DNA of 64,000 nucleotides. Source: Actinacidiphila bryophytorum (GTDB lineage Bacteria > Actinomycetota > Actinomycetes > Streptomycetales > Streptomycetaceae). The notes beneath the pieces were generated by a model. The model saw only the letters and a list, made by a program, of their open reading frames with translations, was not told the DNA's origin and made no database searches. The stretch lies in NCBI RefSeq assembly GCF_016916835.1, contig NZ_JAFFIX010000030.1, positions 23,142 through 87,141 of the forward strand, given 5' to 3'. The number at the start of each line of letters is the position of its first letter. Position 1 is the stretch's first letter. The translations under genes and the position numbers were made by a program. Below, one piece after another: positions 7,991-17,976 of the stretch.

Positions 7991-9055
7991 GTGGGCGAGG
8001 ACCATGCCACGGCCAGGGCGCGACAAGCCGGGGAGCACCAGAACGCACCACGCGGGAAGGGCACGGGGGCAGCGGGGGGACGCGGCCGGGTGGGAGCCGC
8101 CGGTGCGGCGCTCGCCGTGGTCGCCGTCGCAGGGACCGCGCTCGGCGCGGTGCTGCTGCGCCCCGGGCGGTCGCTGACCGCCAAGAGCGGCGGGCCGCTG
8201 GACAACTCCGCCGTCGTCATCCTGATCGCGATCGGCTGCCTGGCCGCGGGACTGCTGGCCGGCAGCCGCTACCGCTCCAGGCTCGGCTACCAGCAGGACC
8301 TGCCGCCCTTCGAGCAGCGGCTCGCCGACGTGGTGCGGGTGACCCTGGTCGCCGCCGCCCTGGTGGTGCCGCTGCTGCTGCTGACGATGCACCACTTCCC
8401 GTCCGGCGGCTCCACCCCCGCCGAGCAGTACACCCGCCTGCCCGCCACCCCGCACCGCACCCCGCCCCCGGTCAGGCAGCACCCGCTGGGGCAGTCCTCG
8501 GGCGACAAGGGCATCAGCGTGCCGCACGTCGTGCTGACCATCGCCCTGGTGGCGCTGGTCCTGGCGCTGCTGCTCGCCGCCTACCGGCTGTGGCGGCTGC
8601 TGCGGCGCAGCGAGGAGCCGCAGCCCGCGGAGACCTACCGGCCCGCCGAGCAGGAGGTGCTCGCCGACGCCGTGGACTCCGGGCGCCGCGCGCTGCTCGG
8701 CGGCAGCGACGCCCGGGCCGCCGTCATCGCCTGCTACGCGGCGATGGAGGCCTCGCTCGGGCAGTCCGGTGTCGCCCGCAGGGCCTCGGACAGCCCGCAG
8801 GACCTGCTGGAGCGCGCCGCGGGCAGCGGACTGCTGACCGGACCGCACGCCTCTGACCTGACCGCGCTGTTCCGCGAGGCCCGCTACTCCACGCACCCCA
8901 TGGACGACACCCACCGCGGCCGCGCCGCAGCCGCCCTCGACGGGATCGCCGCCCAGCTCGCCGAGCACGCCGCCGCCGATGCCGCCGCCGATGGCGCTGA
9001 CTTGCCGCAGCCAGGCACCGGCGGAACGCAGCCGACCGCGGGAGTCCACCGGTGA
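7991..9055 (+). CDS. DUF4129-domain membrane protein, first gene of the MoxR/DUF58 operon
   Basis: The 354-residue protein has transmembrane segments near residues 35-57, 75-90, 110-135 and 175-200, then a cytoplasmic C-terminal DUF4129 domain (about 225-335: EVLADAVDSGRRALLGG ... ARYSTHPM). The GTG start at 7991 is preceded by GGGGAGG. DUF4129 proteins accompany MoxR ATPases and DUF58 proteins across actinobacteria and are thought to belong to an envelope-linked chaperone or assembly system. The stop overlaps the next start (GTGA), indicating translational coupling. Confidence 0.82.
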   Translation: MGEDHATARARQAGEHQNAPRGKGTGAAGGRGRVGAAGAALAVVAVAGTALGAVLLRPGRSLTAKSGGPLDNSAVVILIAIGCLAAGLLAGSRYRSRLGYQQDLPPFEQRLADVVRVTLVAAALVVPLLLLTMHHFPSGGSTPAEQYTRLPATPHRTPPPVRQHPLGQSSGDKGISVPHVVLTIALVALVLALLLAAYRLWRLLRRSEEPQPAETYRPAEQEVLADAVDSGRRALLGGSDARAAVIACYAAMEASLGQSGVARRASDSPQDLLERAAGSGLLTGPHASDLTALFREARYSTHPMDDTHRGRAAAALDGIAAQLAEHAAADAAADGADLPQPGTGGTQPTAGVHR

Positions 9056-9567
9056 ACGACCGCCCAGAGCCCGGCGCACCCGGGTCCGTGCGCCACTCGC
9101 TGGTCCTGCTGGCGGCCGTAGGCGCCGTCACGGTCACCCTGCTGGGCCTGGCCGAAGGGCTGCCGGGCCTGGCCACCGGGCTCGCCGTGTGCACCGTCGC
9201 GGGCCTGGCCATCGCCCGCTACGTCACCGGCGCCGGCACCCAGGACAGCGGCTTCCGCCGCTCGGTGCGGCTGCTCGGCAGCCGGGCTCCCGCCCTCGGC
9301 GAATGGCACCGCGTTGTCGACAAGTCGATCGGCGACCGCAGTGACGTGCACTTCAACGCCACCCTCAGACCGCAGTTGCAGCGCCTTTTCGCGGCCCGGC
9401 TCGCCGAGCGGCACGGCGTCGACCTCTACCGCAGGCCGGAGCGGGCCAAGGCCCTCGTCGGCGCCGACCTGTGGCCGTGGATCGACCCGGAGCGCCGCCC
9501 CGCGCACCGCCCCGACCACCCAGAAAGGGTGCTCCGCGCGCTGCTCGACCGGCTGGAGGCGCTGTGA
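9052..9567 (+). CDS. Small membrane protein of the MoxR operon, function unknown
   Basis: A 171-residue protein with a pair of N-terminal transmembrane segments (about 15-60: LVLLAAVGAVTVTLLGLAEG then a second hydrophobic run) and a soluble C-terminal part rich in Arg (RRPERAKALVGADLWPWIDP). The GTG start overlaps the preceding stop by 4 bases, and the gene ends 52 bases before the MoxR gene. It occupies the place where small uncharacterised proteins occur in streptomycete MoxR loci. No known catalytic motif is visible. Confidence 0.8.
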   Translation: MNDRPEPGAPGSVRHSLVLLAAVGAVTVTLLGLAEGLPGLATGLAVCTVAGLAIARYVTGAGTQDSGFRRSVRLLGSRAPALGEWHRVVDKSIGDRSDVHFNATLRPQLQRLFAARLAERHGVDLYRRPERAKALVGADLWPWIDPERRPAHRPDHPERVLRALLDRLEAL

Positions 9568-9619
9568 GCGCCGCGACCGGCCGCCGCCCGTACACCACCA
9601 GGCACAGTGAGGACCAGAG

Positions 9620-10623
<1,004 letters not shown>

Positions 10624-10627
<4 letters not shown>

Positions 10628-11952
10628 CCGGGCGACCCCCCGCCCTGGACCGGGCGCTGGGCGGGGCGACGTCCGCGCCCACAGAACCGCCGCCCGCCCC
10701 GCCGCCCGGCTGGCGGGCCGGTGAACGCACCCTGCGCTACGGCACGCTCGCCGCGGTCGCGGTGGCCGCCGCCCTGGTCACCGGGCACGCCTGGCTGCTG
10801 GCCGCGGCCGCCGCCCCGCTGGCGCTGCTCGCCCTGGCCCTGCCCGCCGGCCGCAGACCGCAGCAGCTCACCCCCGCCGTCGACGTCGAGCCGCGGCGCT
10901 GCTTCGAGGGCGAGCAGATCACCGCCACGGTCACCCTCGCGCACGACGGCGCCGCGGGCCGCCTCGACCCGGGCATCACGCTGGGCCCGGGTGTGCGGCT
11001 CGACGACCTCGGTGTCACCGAGGGGCGGATCCGGCTGACCCTCACCGCACAGCGCTGGGGCCGCTGGACGCTCGGCACCGTGGACCTCGACGTGTACGAC
11101 ACCGGCGGCGCCGCCCGCCGCACCGTGCGGGTCGACCTCGGGGAGGTCGCGGTCTTCCCGGTCCCCACCGCGGCGGGCCTGACCCCCATCCCGGTGCGGC
11201 TGCCGCAGCGGCTCGGTGAGCACACCTCCACCCAGCGCGGCGAGGGTGTCGAGGTCACCGGCATCCACCCGTATGTGCGCGGCGACCGGCAGCGCCGCAT
11301 CCACTGGCCCGCGACCACCCGCCGCGGCGAACTCCAGCTGCACCAGTTCGCCGCGGAGAAGGCCTCGGACACCGTCGTGCTGCTCGACGTGCTGGCCGAC
11401 GTGCGCGACCCGGCGACCGGTACGTCCTCGCTCGACGAGACCTTCCGCGCCGCCGCGGGACTGGTCCGCGCCTACCTGCGCACCCACGACAGGATCGGCG
11501 TGGTCTCGGTCGGCGGCGCCACCCGCTGGCTGCAGCCCGGCAGCGGCCAGGGCTACTTCTACCGGATCGTGGAGAGCGTCCTGGACGTCCGCAAGGACCT
11601 CGGCTACCGCACCAGCGGGCTGCGCAGGCTGCCGCCGCCCGCGCTGCCGGAGAGCGCGCTGGTCTACGTCTTCACCCCGCTCACAGACCAGCGCATCATC
11701 GACGTGCTCGACCAGGTCAGGTCGCGGGCCAACCCGCTGGTCGTGGTGGAGATCCCCAGCGGCGACCCGACGGTGGAGCCCGGCGACCGCACCGGGGAGC
11801 TGGCCCTGCGGCTGTGGCGCGCCGACCGCGACGCCATGCGCTTCGCGCTGACCGAACGCGGTATCGCCGTCATCGCCCACCGGCCGGGCGAGACCCTCGA
11901 CCTGGCACTGGCGCCGCTGCTGCGCACCCGCATCCACGGAGGACGCCGATGA
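10624..11952 (+). CDS. DUF58-domain protein (MoxR partner)
   Basis: The 442-residue protein has two N-terminal transmembrane helices (about 38-75), an immunoglobulin-like beta region (about 85-165) and the DUF58 core marked by RGEGVEVTGIHPYVRGDRQRRIHWPATTRRG. The last of these is the hallmark R-x-Y-x-x-G-D-x-x-R-x-I-x-W type motif. A VWA-like fold follows (VVLLDVLADV...). It is coupled to the MoxR gene by ATGA and to the next gene by an ATGA overlap at 11949. Confidence 0.9.
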
Positions 11953-12473
11953 ACCGCGCCGCCGCCCACCGGCTGGCCGCCCGCATCCTCGGCACCGCCC
12001 TGGCCGTGGCCGCCTGCAACCCGCCCCGGGTCCTCGGCGCACCCGTCGCCGGCTGGGCACTCGTCCTGGCCGCCGCGGGCGCCGCCTGGTGGGCCGCGCC
12101 AATGGTGGACACGCGCCCGGTGCTCAGCTCCATGCGGTGGTCCGCGGTCGCCGTGCACCGGCGCAACACGCTGCTGCCGGCCGGTGCGATCGTGCTGGCC
12201 GCGCTGACCGGCCCCGCGGTGTGGCTGGCCGGTTGCGTCACCGGGCTGCTGGTCGCCTATCTGCTGGTCACCGACGGCTGGACGATGGGGGCGACCGCTC
12301 CCGCGGGCACCGACCGCGCGACCCCCGCGCTGGCCGCCACCGCCGCTGCGGCCGTCGTCTTCGCCGCCGCCACCGCGCCTGTCGCCGACACCTCATGGGC
12401 ACGGCTGCCCGCGGCCCTCGCGATCGCGGCCACCGCCGCCTGCGTGGCGCTGGCCCTTCGACACCGCGCCTGA
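11949..12473 (+). CDS. Hydrophobic membrane protein at the end of the MoxR operon
   Basis: This 174-residue protein has about six predicted membrane segments (visible hydrophobic runs around residues 15-30, 35-55, 75-95, 98-112, 125-145 and 150-170) and no recognisable domain. Its ATG overlaps the DUF58 stop. It ends the operon; a 216-base regulatory gap follows before the GH2 gene. Its job is probably structural within the same membrane complex, by position only. Confidence 0.78.
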   Translation: MNRAAAHRLAARILGTALAVAACNPPRVLGAPVAGWALVLAAAGAAWWAAPMVDTRPVLSSMRWSAVAVHRRNTLLPAGAIVLAALTGPAVWLAGCVTGLLVAYLLVTDGWTMGATAPAGTDRATPALAATAAAAVVFAAATAPVADTSWARLPAALAIAATAACVALALRHRA

Positions 12474-12547
12474 GCGACCGCGGCCCGCGGGTGTCCTGCC
12501 GACCGCCCGCACTGCCCGTGGGCGGGCGGCAGCCCCGGGAACACCAC

Positions 12548-12627
12548 CTGTATCGGTTCAGTAAATACGGCCTTCTCTTCCGAACGACCTGCTTCCCATC
12601 AGCGCTTGCCGTGCTTTACCGTTTAAT
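12548..12627. promoter_or_regulatory. Two CG-centred operator-like sites upstream of the GH2 gene
   Basis: CTGTATCGGTTCAG (12548-12561) and CTTTACCGTTTAAT (12614-12627) are imperfect palindromes centred on CG, the usual form of LacI-family operators. Similar sites occur upstream of the sugar importer (19363-19376 and 19442-19455). Both lie within 145 bases of the GH2 start. The natural candidate to bind them is the LacI regulator encoded at 15200-16243. Confidence 0.5.
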
Positions 12628-12689
12628 GGCCCCGGCCCGCCCAGGGCCAGGGACCAGCCGACGCCGCAGGCAAGGGGCAAGGAGAAGCG

Positions 12690-15203
12690 ATGAAGGACGT
12701 CACACCGGTGGTCGACGGCTGGAAGCTCCGCCTGCCGGGCGGCGGCACAGGCGCCGGCCCAGGCGACGGCCCCCTCGGCCCCGGCACCGCGGGCGGACAG
12801 GACACCGTCGCCGCCGCCGTTCCCGGCTGCGTCCACACCGACCTGCTGGCCGCAGGCCTGCTCGCCGACCCCTTCCTGGACCGCAACGAGCAGGACGCGG
12901 CCTGGGTCGGCCGCACCGACTGGACGTACGAGACGGCGCTGCCCGCGCACACCACAGGACACGAGCGCAGCGACCTGGTCTTCGACGGGCTCGACACCGT
13001 TGCCGAGATCACGCTGGGCGGTCGCAGGCTGGGCGCCACCCGCAACATGCACCGCAGCCACCGCTTCGACGTCACCGCCGACCGCTCGGCCATCGCAGGC
13101 ACCGCGCTGACCGTGGCCTTCACCTCGGCGTACACCGAGGCGGAAAGGGTCAGGTCGCTGGTGGGGGAGCGGCCCAACTCCTACCCCGAGCCCTTCCAGT
13201 ACATCCGCAAGATGGCCTGCTCCTTCGGCTGGGACTGGGGGCCGACCCTGGTCACCGCCGGGATCTGGAAGCCGGTGCGCCTGGAGCACTGGTCCACCGC
13301 CCGGCTGGCCGGGGTCACCCCGCAGGTCACGGTGGCCGCCGGCACCGGCCGGGTCGAGGCCGGGATCGTCCTGGAAAGGACCGCGGCAGGCGCCGGCCGG
13401 CCGCTGACCATACGGCTGCGGGTGGGGGAGACCGTCACCGAGACCGCCGTGCCCGCGGAAGCGGACCGGGCCACCGCGGTCGCCGAGATCGCGGACCCCG
13501 ACCTGTGGTGGCCGCACGGCTACGGCCGCCAGCCGCTCTACGACTGCGAGGTCACCCTGCTGGACCCCGCCGCCCCGGCCGGGGAACTCGACCGCTGGCA
13601 GCGCCGCGTCGGCTTCCGCACCGTCACCCTCGACACCTCGCCCGACGAGCACGGCACCGCCTTCACCCTGGCCGTCAACGGAACCCCGGTCTTCGCCCGC
13701 GGCGTCAACTGGATCCCCGACGACGCCCTGCCCACCAGGATCGACGCCGCCCGCTACCGGCGCCGGCTGCAGCAGGCCGTGGACGCCGGCGTCGACCTGG
13801 TGCGGGTCTGGGGCGGCGGCATCTACGAGAGCGACGACTTCTACGACGCCTGCGACGAACTGGGCCTGCTGGTGTGGCAGGACTTCCTCTTCGCCTGCGC
13901 CGCCTACCCCGAGGAGCAGCCGCTGCGCTCCGAGATCGAGGCCGAGGCCAGGGAGAACGTCGCCAGGCTCGCCCCGCACCCGAGCCTGGCGCTGTGGAAC
14001 GGCAACAACGAGAACCTGTGGGGCTTCCGCGACTGGGAGTGGGAGGACGCGCTGGCCGGCGACTCCTGGGGTGAGGGCTACTACCTGGGCCTGCTGGCCA
14101 GGGTCGTCGCCGAGACCGACCCGACCCGACCCTACTGGGCCGGCAGCCCCTGGTCGGGCTCGTGGGACCACCACCCCAACGACCCGCGGCACGGCACCGC
14201 CCACTCCTGGGAGGTGTGGAACCGCACCGACTACACCGACTACCGCGACAGCGTCCCGCGCTTCGTCGCCGAGTTCGGCTGGCAGGCGCCGCCGGCGTAC
14301 GCCACCGCCCGCCGCGCCGTGTCCGACGACCCGCTGACCCCCGACTCGCCCGGCATGCTGCACCACCAGAAGGCCGCGGACGGCAACGGCAAGCTCACCC
14401 GCGGACTCGCCCGGCACTTCCCCCTGCCCGCCGACTTCGACACCTGGCACTACCTGACCCAGGTCAACCAGGCGCGGGCCGTCGCCACCGGCATCGAGCA
14501 CTGGCGCTCGCACTGGCCGGTGTGCGCGGGCACCGTCGTCTGGCAGCTCAACGACTGCTGGCCGGTGACCTCCTGGGCCGCCGTCGACGGCGACGAGCGC
14601 CCCAAGCCGCTCTACCACGAGCTGAAGCGGCTCTACGCCGACCGGCTCGTCACCGTGCAACCGCGCCCCGACGGCCTCGTCGCGGCGCTGGTCAACCAGA
14701 CCGCGCAGGACTGGACGGGCACGGCGGTCCTGTGCCGGGTCGCGGTGGACGGCGCCGTACTTGCCGAGGTACGGCTGCCGTTCACCGCGGCACCCAGGAC
14801 CGTCGCCGAAGTCGCCCTGCCCGCACAGGTGCTGCCCGCGGACGGCAGCGGCAAGGAACTGCTCACCGTACGGGCGGGGGAGCTGCGCGCCTTCTGGTTC
14901 CCGGTCCGCGACAAGGACTTCGGCTACCCCGAGCCCGGCTGGGACCTCGACCTGGCCGTCCACCCCGACGGCTCTGCCGCCGTCACCGTCACCGCACGCA
15001 CCCTGCTGCGCGACCTGCTGCTGCAGGCCGACCGGCTCGGCCCCGGCGTCACCGCCGACACCGGCCTGACCACCCTGCTGCCCGGCGAGAGCGTCACCAT
15101 CACCGTACGCGGCTGGGAGGTGCCCTCGTCCGACGCCGCCGCGGCCGCGCTGTACTGCGTGAACACGGCCGTGCGGGAAGGTGATGCGGGCGTGGCCCTG
15201 TGA
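12690..15203 (+). CDS. Glycoside hydrolase family 2, beta-mannosidase-like
   Basis: The 837-residue length fits bacterial beta-mannosidases. It has a sugar-binding jelly roll (to about 190), immunoglobulin-like domain (about 200-310), TIM barrel (about 320-600) and C-terminal beta domains. The acid/base is likely Glu441 in NGNNEN and the nucleophile Glu528 in RFVAEFGWQ. The WGPTLVTAG and WGGGIYES segments are typical of the mannosidase branch. It has no signal peptide, so it acts on imported mannosides in the cytoplasm. It is coupled (GTGA) to the LacI gene and near a sugar importer. Exo-beta-glucosaminidase is the main alternative, though less likely given these motifs. Confidence 0.88.
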   Translation: MKDVTPVVDGWKLRLPGGGTGAGPGDGPLGPGTAGGQDTVAAAVPGCVHTDLLAAGLLADPFLDRNEQDAAWVGRTDWTYETALPAHTTGHERSDLVFDGLDTVAEITLGGRRLGATRNMHRSHRFDVTADRSAIAGTALTVAFTSAYTEAERVRSLVGERPNSYPEPFQYIRKMACSFGWDWGPTLVTAGIWKPVRLEHWSTARLAGVTPQVTVAAGTGRVEAGIVLERTAAGAGRPLTIRLRVGETVTETAVPAEADRATAVAEIADPDLWWPHGYGRQPLYDCEVTLLDPAAPAGELDRWQRRVGFRTVTLDTSPDEHGTAFTLAVNGTPVFARGVNWIPDDALPTRIDAARYRRRLQQAVDAGVDLVRVWGGGIYESDDFYDACDELGLLVWQDFLFACAAYPEEQPLRSEIEAEARENVARLAPHPSLALWNGNNENLWGFRDWEWEDALAGDSWGEGYYLGLLARVVAETDPTRPYWAGSPWSGSWDHHPNDPRHGTAHSWEVWNRTDYTDYRDSVPRFVAEFGWQAPPAYATARRAVSDDPLTPDSPGMLHHQKAADGNGKLTRGLARHFPLPADFDTWHYLTQVNQARAVATGIEHWRSHWPVCAGTVVWQLNDCWPVTSWAAVDGDERPKPLYHELKRLYADRLVTVQPRPDGLVAALVNQTAQDWTGTAVLCRVAVDGAVLAEVRLPFTAAPRTVAEVALPAQVLPADGSGKELLTVRAGELRAFWFPVRDKDFGYPEPGWDLDLAVHPDGSAAVTVTARTLLRDLLLQADRLGPGVTADTGLTTLLPGESVTITVRGWEVPSSDAAAAALYCVNTAVREGDAGVAL

Positions 15204-16243
15204 CCGGGTCCTCCCCGGCCGGCCCAGGACACCGCCCCACCATCAAGGACGTCGCCGCTCTCGCGGGCGTGTCCAAGGGGGCGGTGTCGATGGCCTTCAA
15301 CGGCCGCCCCGGCGTCTCGGAGGCCACCCGCGCCCGGGTGCTGGCGGCGGCCGGCGCGCTGGGGTGGGAGCCCAGCCTGTCGGCCCGCGCCCTGTCCGGC
15401 TCCCGCACCGACACCGTCGGCCTGGCCATCGCCCGCCCGGCCCGGATGCTCGGACTCGAACCGTTCTACATGGAGTTCATCTCCGGCATCGAGAGCGTCC
15501 TCGCCGAGCGCGGCGGCGCCCTGCTGCTGCGGCTGGTCAAGGACGCCGACGAGGAGATCGGGGTGCAGCGGGCCTGGTGGCGCTCCCGGCAGGTCTCCGG
15601 GTCGGTCCTGGTCGACTTCCGCAAGGACGACCCGCGGGCATCGGAACTGGCCGGCCTCGGCCTGCCCGCCGTCGCCGTCGGCCACCCTTCGCTCACCGGC
15701 GGCCTGCCCTCGGCCTGGACCGACGACGCGGCGGCCGTCGGCGAGGCCGTGCGCTACCTGGCGGCGCTCGGCCACCGCAGGATCGCCCGGGTCGGCGGCG
15801 CGGCAGAACTCGGCCACACCGCGATCAGGGCCGCCGCCTTCGAGGCCGCAGCACACGAGCTGGGCCTTGAGCAGTGGTCGAGCATCGACACCGACTTCTC
15901 CGGCACCCAGGGCGCCCGCGCCACCCGTACGCTGCTCGCCTCGCCGCACCGCCCCACCGCGGTCCTCTACGACAACGACCTGACGGCGGTGGCCGGCCTG
16001 TCGGTCGCCGCCGAGATGGGCCTGTCGGTGCCGCGCGACATCTCCCTGCTGGCCTGGGACGACTCCCAGCTGTGCCGGCTCACCCGGCCCGAGCTGTCGG
16101 CGATGAGCCACGACGTCTTCGGCTTCGGCGCCGAGGTGGCCCGCCGGCTGCTGACCGTACTCGACGGCGGGCAGCCGGAAGCGGGGCCGGTCGCCACGCC
16201 GGTACTGACCCCGCGCGGCAGCACGGCCCCGCCGCGGCACTGA
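15200..16243 (+). CDS. LacI-family transcriptional regulator
   Basis: The 347-residue protein has the N-terminal HTH PTIKDVAALAGVSKGAVSMAFNGRPGVSEATRARV (about 13-47) with hinge LSARALSG, then a periplasmic-binding-protein-like ligand domain to the C-terminus. The GTG start overlaps the GH2 stop by 4 bases. It most likely senses a mannoside or related oligosaccharide and represses both the GH2-LacI operon and the convergent importer. CG-centred sites occur at both promoters. Confidence 0.92.
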   Translation: MTGSSPAGPGHRPTIKDVAALAGVSKGAVSMAFNGRPGVSEATRARVLAAAGALGWEPSLSARALSGSRTDTVGLAIARPARMLGLEPFYMEFISGIESVLAERGGALLLRLVKDADEEIGVQRAWWRSRQVSGSVLVDFRKDDPRASELAGLGLPAVAVGHPSLTGGLPSAWTDDAAAVGEAVRYLAALGHRRIARVGGAAELGHTAIRAAAFEAAAHELGLEQWSSIDTDFSGTQGARATRTLLASPHRPTAVLYDNDLTAVAGLSVAAEMGLSVPRDISLLAWDDSQLCRLTRPELSAMSHDVFGFGAEVARRLLTVLDGGQPEAGPVATPVLTPRGSTAPPRH

Positions 16244-16273
16244 AAGGGCAGTGCGACCGCGGGCAGGTGCGGG

Positions 16274-17104
16274 CTACTTGGTCGCCCCCCGGGTGAAGCC
16301 GTTGTAGATGAACCGCTGCAGGAAGAGGAAGACCACCAGCGTCGGCACCATCACCAGGATCGCGCCGGCCGAGATGTCCTCCCAATGCGCGCCGAAAGGC
16401 CCCTTGAAGCGGAAGAGCGACGTCGAGATGGTGCCCAGGTTCTCCGAGGGCATGTACAGGAAGGGGATGTAGAAGTCGTTGTAGACCGTGATGCCCTTGA
16501 TGATCACCACGGTCGCGATGGCCGGCTTGAGCAGCGGCAGGATGATCCGCCAGTAGATGGTGAAGGAGTTGGCCCCGTCGATCCTGGCCGCCTCGTCCAG
16601 CGAGATCGGGATGCCCCTGATGAACTGCAGGAAGATGTAGATCGACACGATGTCGGTGCCCATGTACAGCACGATCGGCGCCCACCGGCTGTCGAACATC
16701 CCGAAGCTGTCCACGATCTTGAAGGTGGCGACCTGCGTCGTCACGCTCGGCACCAGCGACCCGACCAGGAACAGCGCGACCACCAGCCGGCGCAGCCGGA
16801 AGCGGAAGCGGTCGATCGCGAACGCCGCCATCGAGCCGATCAGCACCGTCCCGCCGATCGAGAACACCAGGATGAAGGCGGTGTTCCAGAACGCCCTGAG
16901 CATCTTCCCGGCCCTGAAGGCCGTCACGTAGTTGTGGTAGTTCAGCCAGTCGTGCGGCAGCGTGAGCGCGCCGCTGCCCCGGCTGATCTCCCCTGACGTC
17001 TTCAGCGAGGTCAGGAAGACCGCGAGCAGCGGCAGCAGCACCACCGCGCAGGCCAGCAGCAGCGAGAGGTAGACCAGCGACCTCAGCAGCGCCTTGCGGG
17101 TCAT
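16274..17104 (-). CDS. Carbohydrate ABC transporter permease (MalG/CUT1 type)
   Basis: The 276-residue permease has six transmembrane helices and the EAA loop SLDEAARIDGANSFTIYWRIILPLLKP (about 180-206) that docks the ATPase. It ends with FLQRFIYNGFTRGATK, typical of the MalG-like subunit. The ATG at 17104 overlaps the stop of the upstream permease by 4 bases. No ATPase gene is in the operon; streptomycete CUT1 importers usually share the distant MsiK ATPase. Confidence 0.93.
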   Translation of the reverse strand: MTRKALLRSLVYLSLLLACAVVLLPLLAVFLTSLKTSGEISRGSGALTLPHDWLNYHNYVTAFRAGKMLRAFWNTAFILVFSIGGTVLIGSMAAFAIDRFRFRLRRLVVALFLVGSLVPSVTTQVATFKIVDSFGMFDSRWAPIVLYMGTDIVSIYIFLQFIRGIPISLDEAARIDGANSFTIYWRIILPLLKPAIATVVIIKGITVYNDFYIPFLYMPSENLGTISTSLFRFKGPFGAHWEDISAGAILVMVPTLVVFLFLQRFIYNGFTRGATK

Positions 17105-17976
17105 ACGAGATCGTTCCTCTCGTCGGGCACCACGATGCGCTGCAGCCAGGTCACCAGCAGGATGATCACCAGCAGGGCGACGGCCGCCGCCGAGGCGAGC
17201 CCCATCTTGTTGAACTCGAAGGCCAGCTTCACCGTCTGGATCACGAAGGTCTGGGTGCCCGCCGCGCCGTTGGTCATGATGAACGGGATCTCGAACGCCG
17301 ACAGCGATCCGGAGATCGCCAGGATCGCGCTCAGGCTCAGCACCGGCTTGATGCCCGGCGCGATGATGTGCCGGAACTGCTGCCAGCGGTTGGCCCCGTC
17401 CAGCTCCGAGGCCTCGTACAGCTCGCCGGGTATCGACTGGATCGCGCCCAGGAACAGCACGAAGTTCAGGCCCATGAAGCGCCACACCGACACCCCGGCG
17501 AGTGAGGTGTTGGCGACGCGCCCGCTGCCCAGCCAGGAGTGGTGGCCGTGCACCCCGAAGGCGCCGAGCACCGTGTCGAGGGTGCCGTGCGGCTGGAAGA
17601 AGTACAGGAAGACCAGGCCGATCGCGACCCCGTTGATCAGGTAGGGGAAGAACAGGATCCCCTTGAAGAGGTTCCTGAACCGCACGTCGAAGCTCAGCAC
17701 GGTCGCGAAGTACAGCGCCAGCACGATCTGCACCACCGAGGCGACCAGGTAGTAGATGCTGACGAAGAAGACCTGGAAGAGCTCGGGTCTGGTGAACAGC
17801 TCCACGTAGTTCCTGGTGCCGACGTAGTTGCGGTCGGGGCTGACCCCGTCCCAGTCGGTGAAGCTGTCCCTGATCATGTTCCCCACCGGTATGCAGGTGA
17901 AGGTGACCAGCAGAGCCAGCGGCACCGCCAGGTAGAGCCACGGCGTCACGGTCCGCCAGACCCGGGCGCGGGTCAC
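17101..17976 (-). CDS. Carbohydrate ABC transporter permease (MalF/CUT1 type)
   Basis: The 291-residue membrane protein has an N-terminal helix (WLYLAVPLALLVTFTCIPVG), the CUT1 pattern SFTDWDG and the EAA loop ELYEASELDGANRWQQFRHIIAPGIKP. These mark the MalF-like partner. The GTG start at 17976 overlaps the binding-protein stop (GTGA), and its own stop overlaps the MalG-like start, so all three importer genes are translationally coupled. Confidence 0.92.
   Translation of the reverse strand: MTRARVWRTVTPWLYLAVPLALLVTFTCIPVGNMIRDSFTDWDGVSPDRNYVGTRNYVELFTRPELFQVFFVSIYYLVASVVQIVLALYFATVLSFDVRFRNLFKGILFFPYLINGVAIGLVFLYFFQPHGTLDTVLGAFGVHGHHSWLGSGRVANTSLAGVSVWRFMGLNFVLFLGAIQSIPGELYEASELDGANRWQQFRHIIAPGIKPVLSLSAILAISGSLSAFEIPFIMTNGAAGTQTFVIQTVKLAFEFNKMGLASAAAVALLVIILLVTWLQRIVVPDERNDLV

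Noticed and set aside
12558..14963. 801-codon frame antisense to the GH2 gene
   Set aside because: Antisense shadow; Gly/Val/Asp-rich without any motif.
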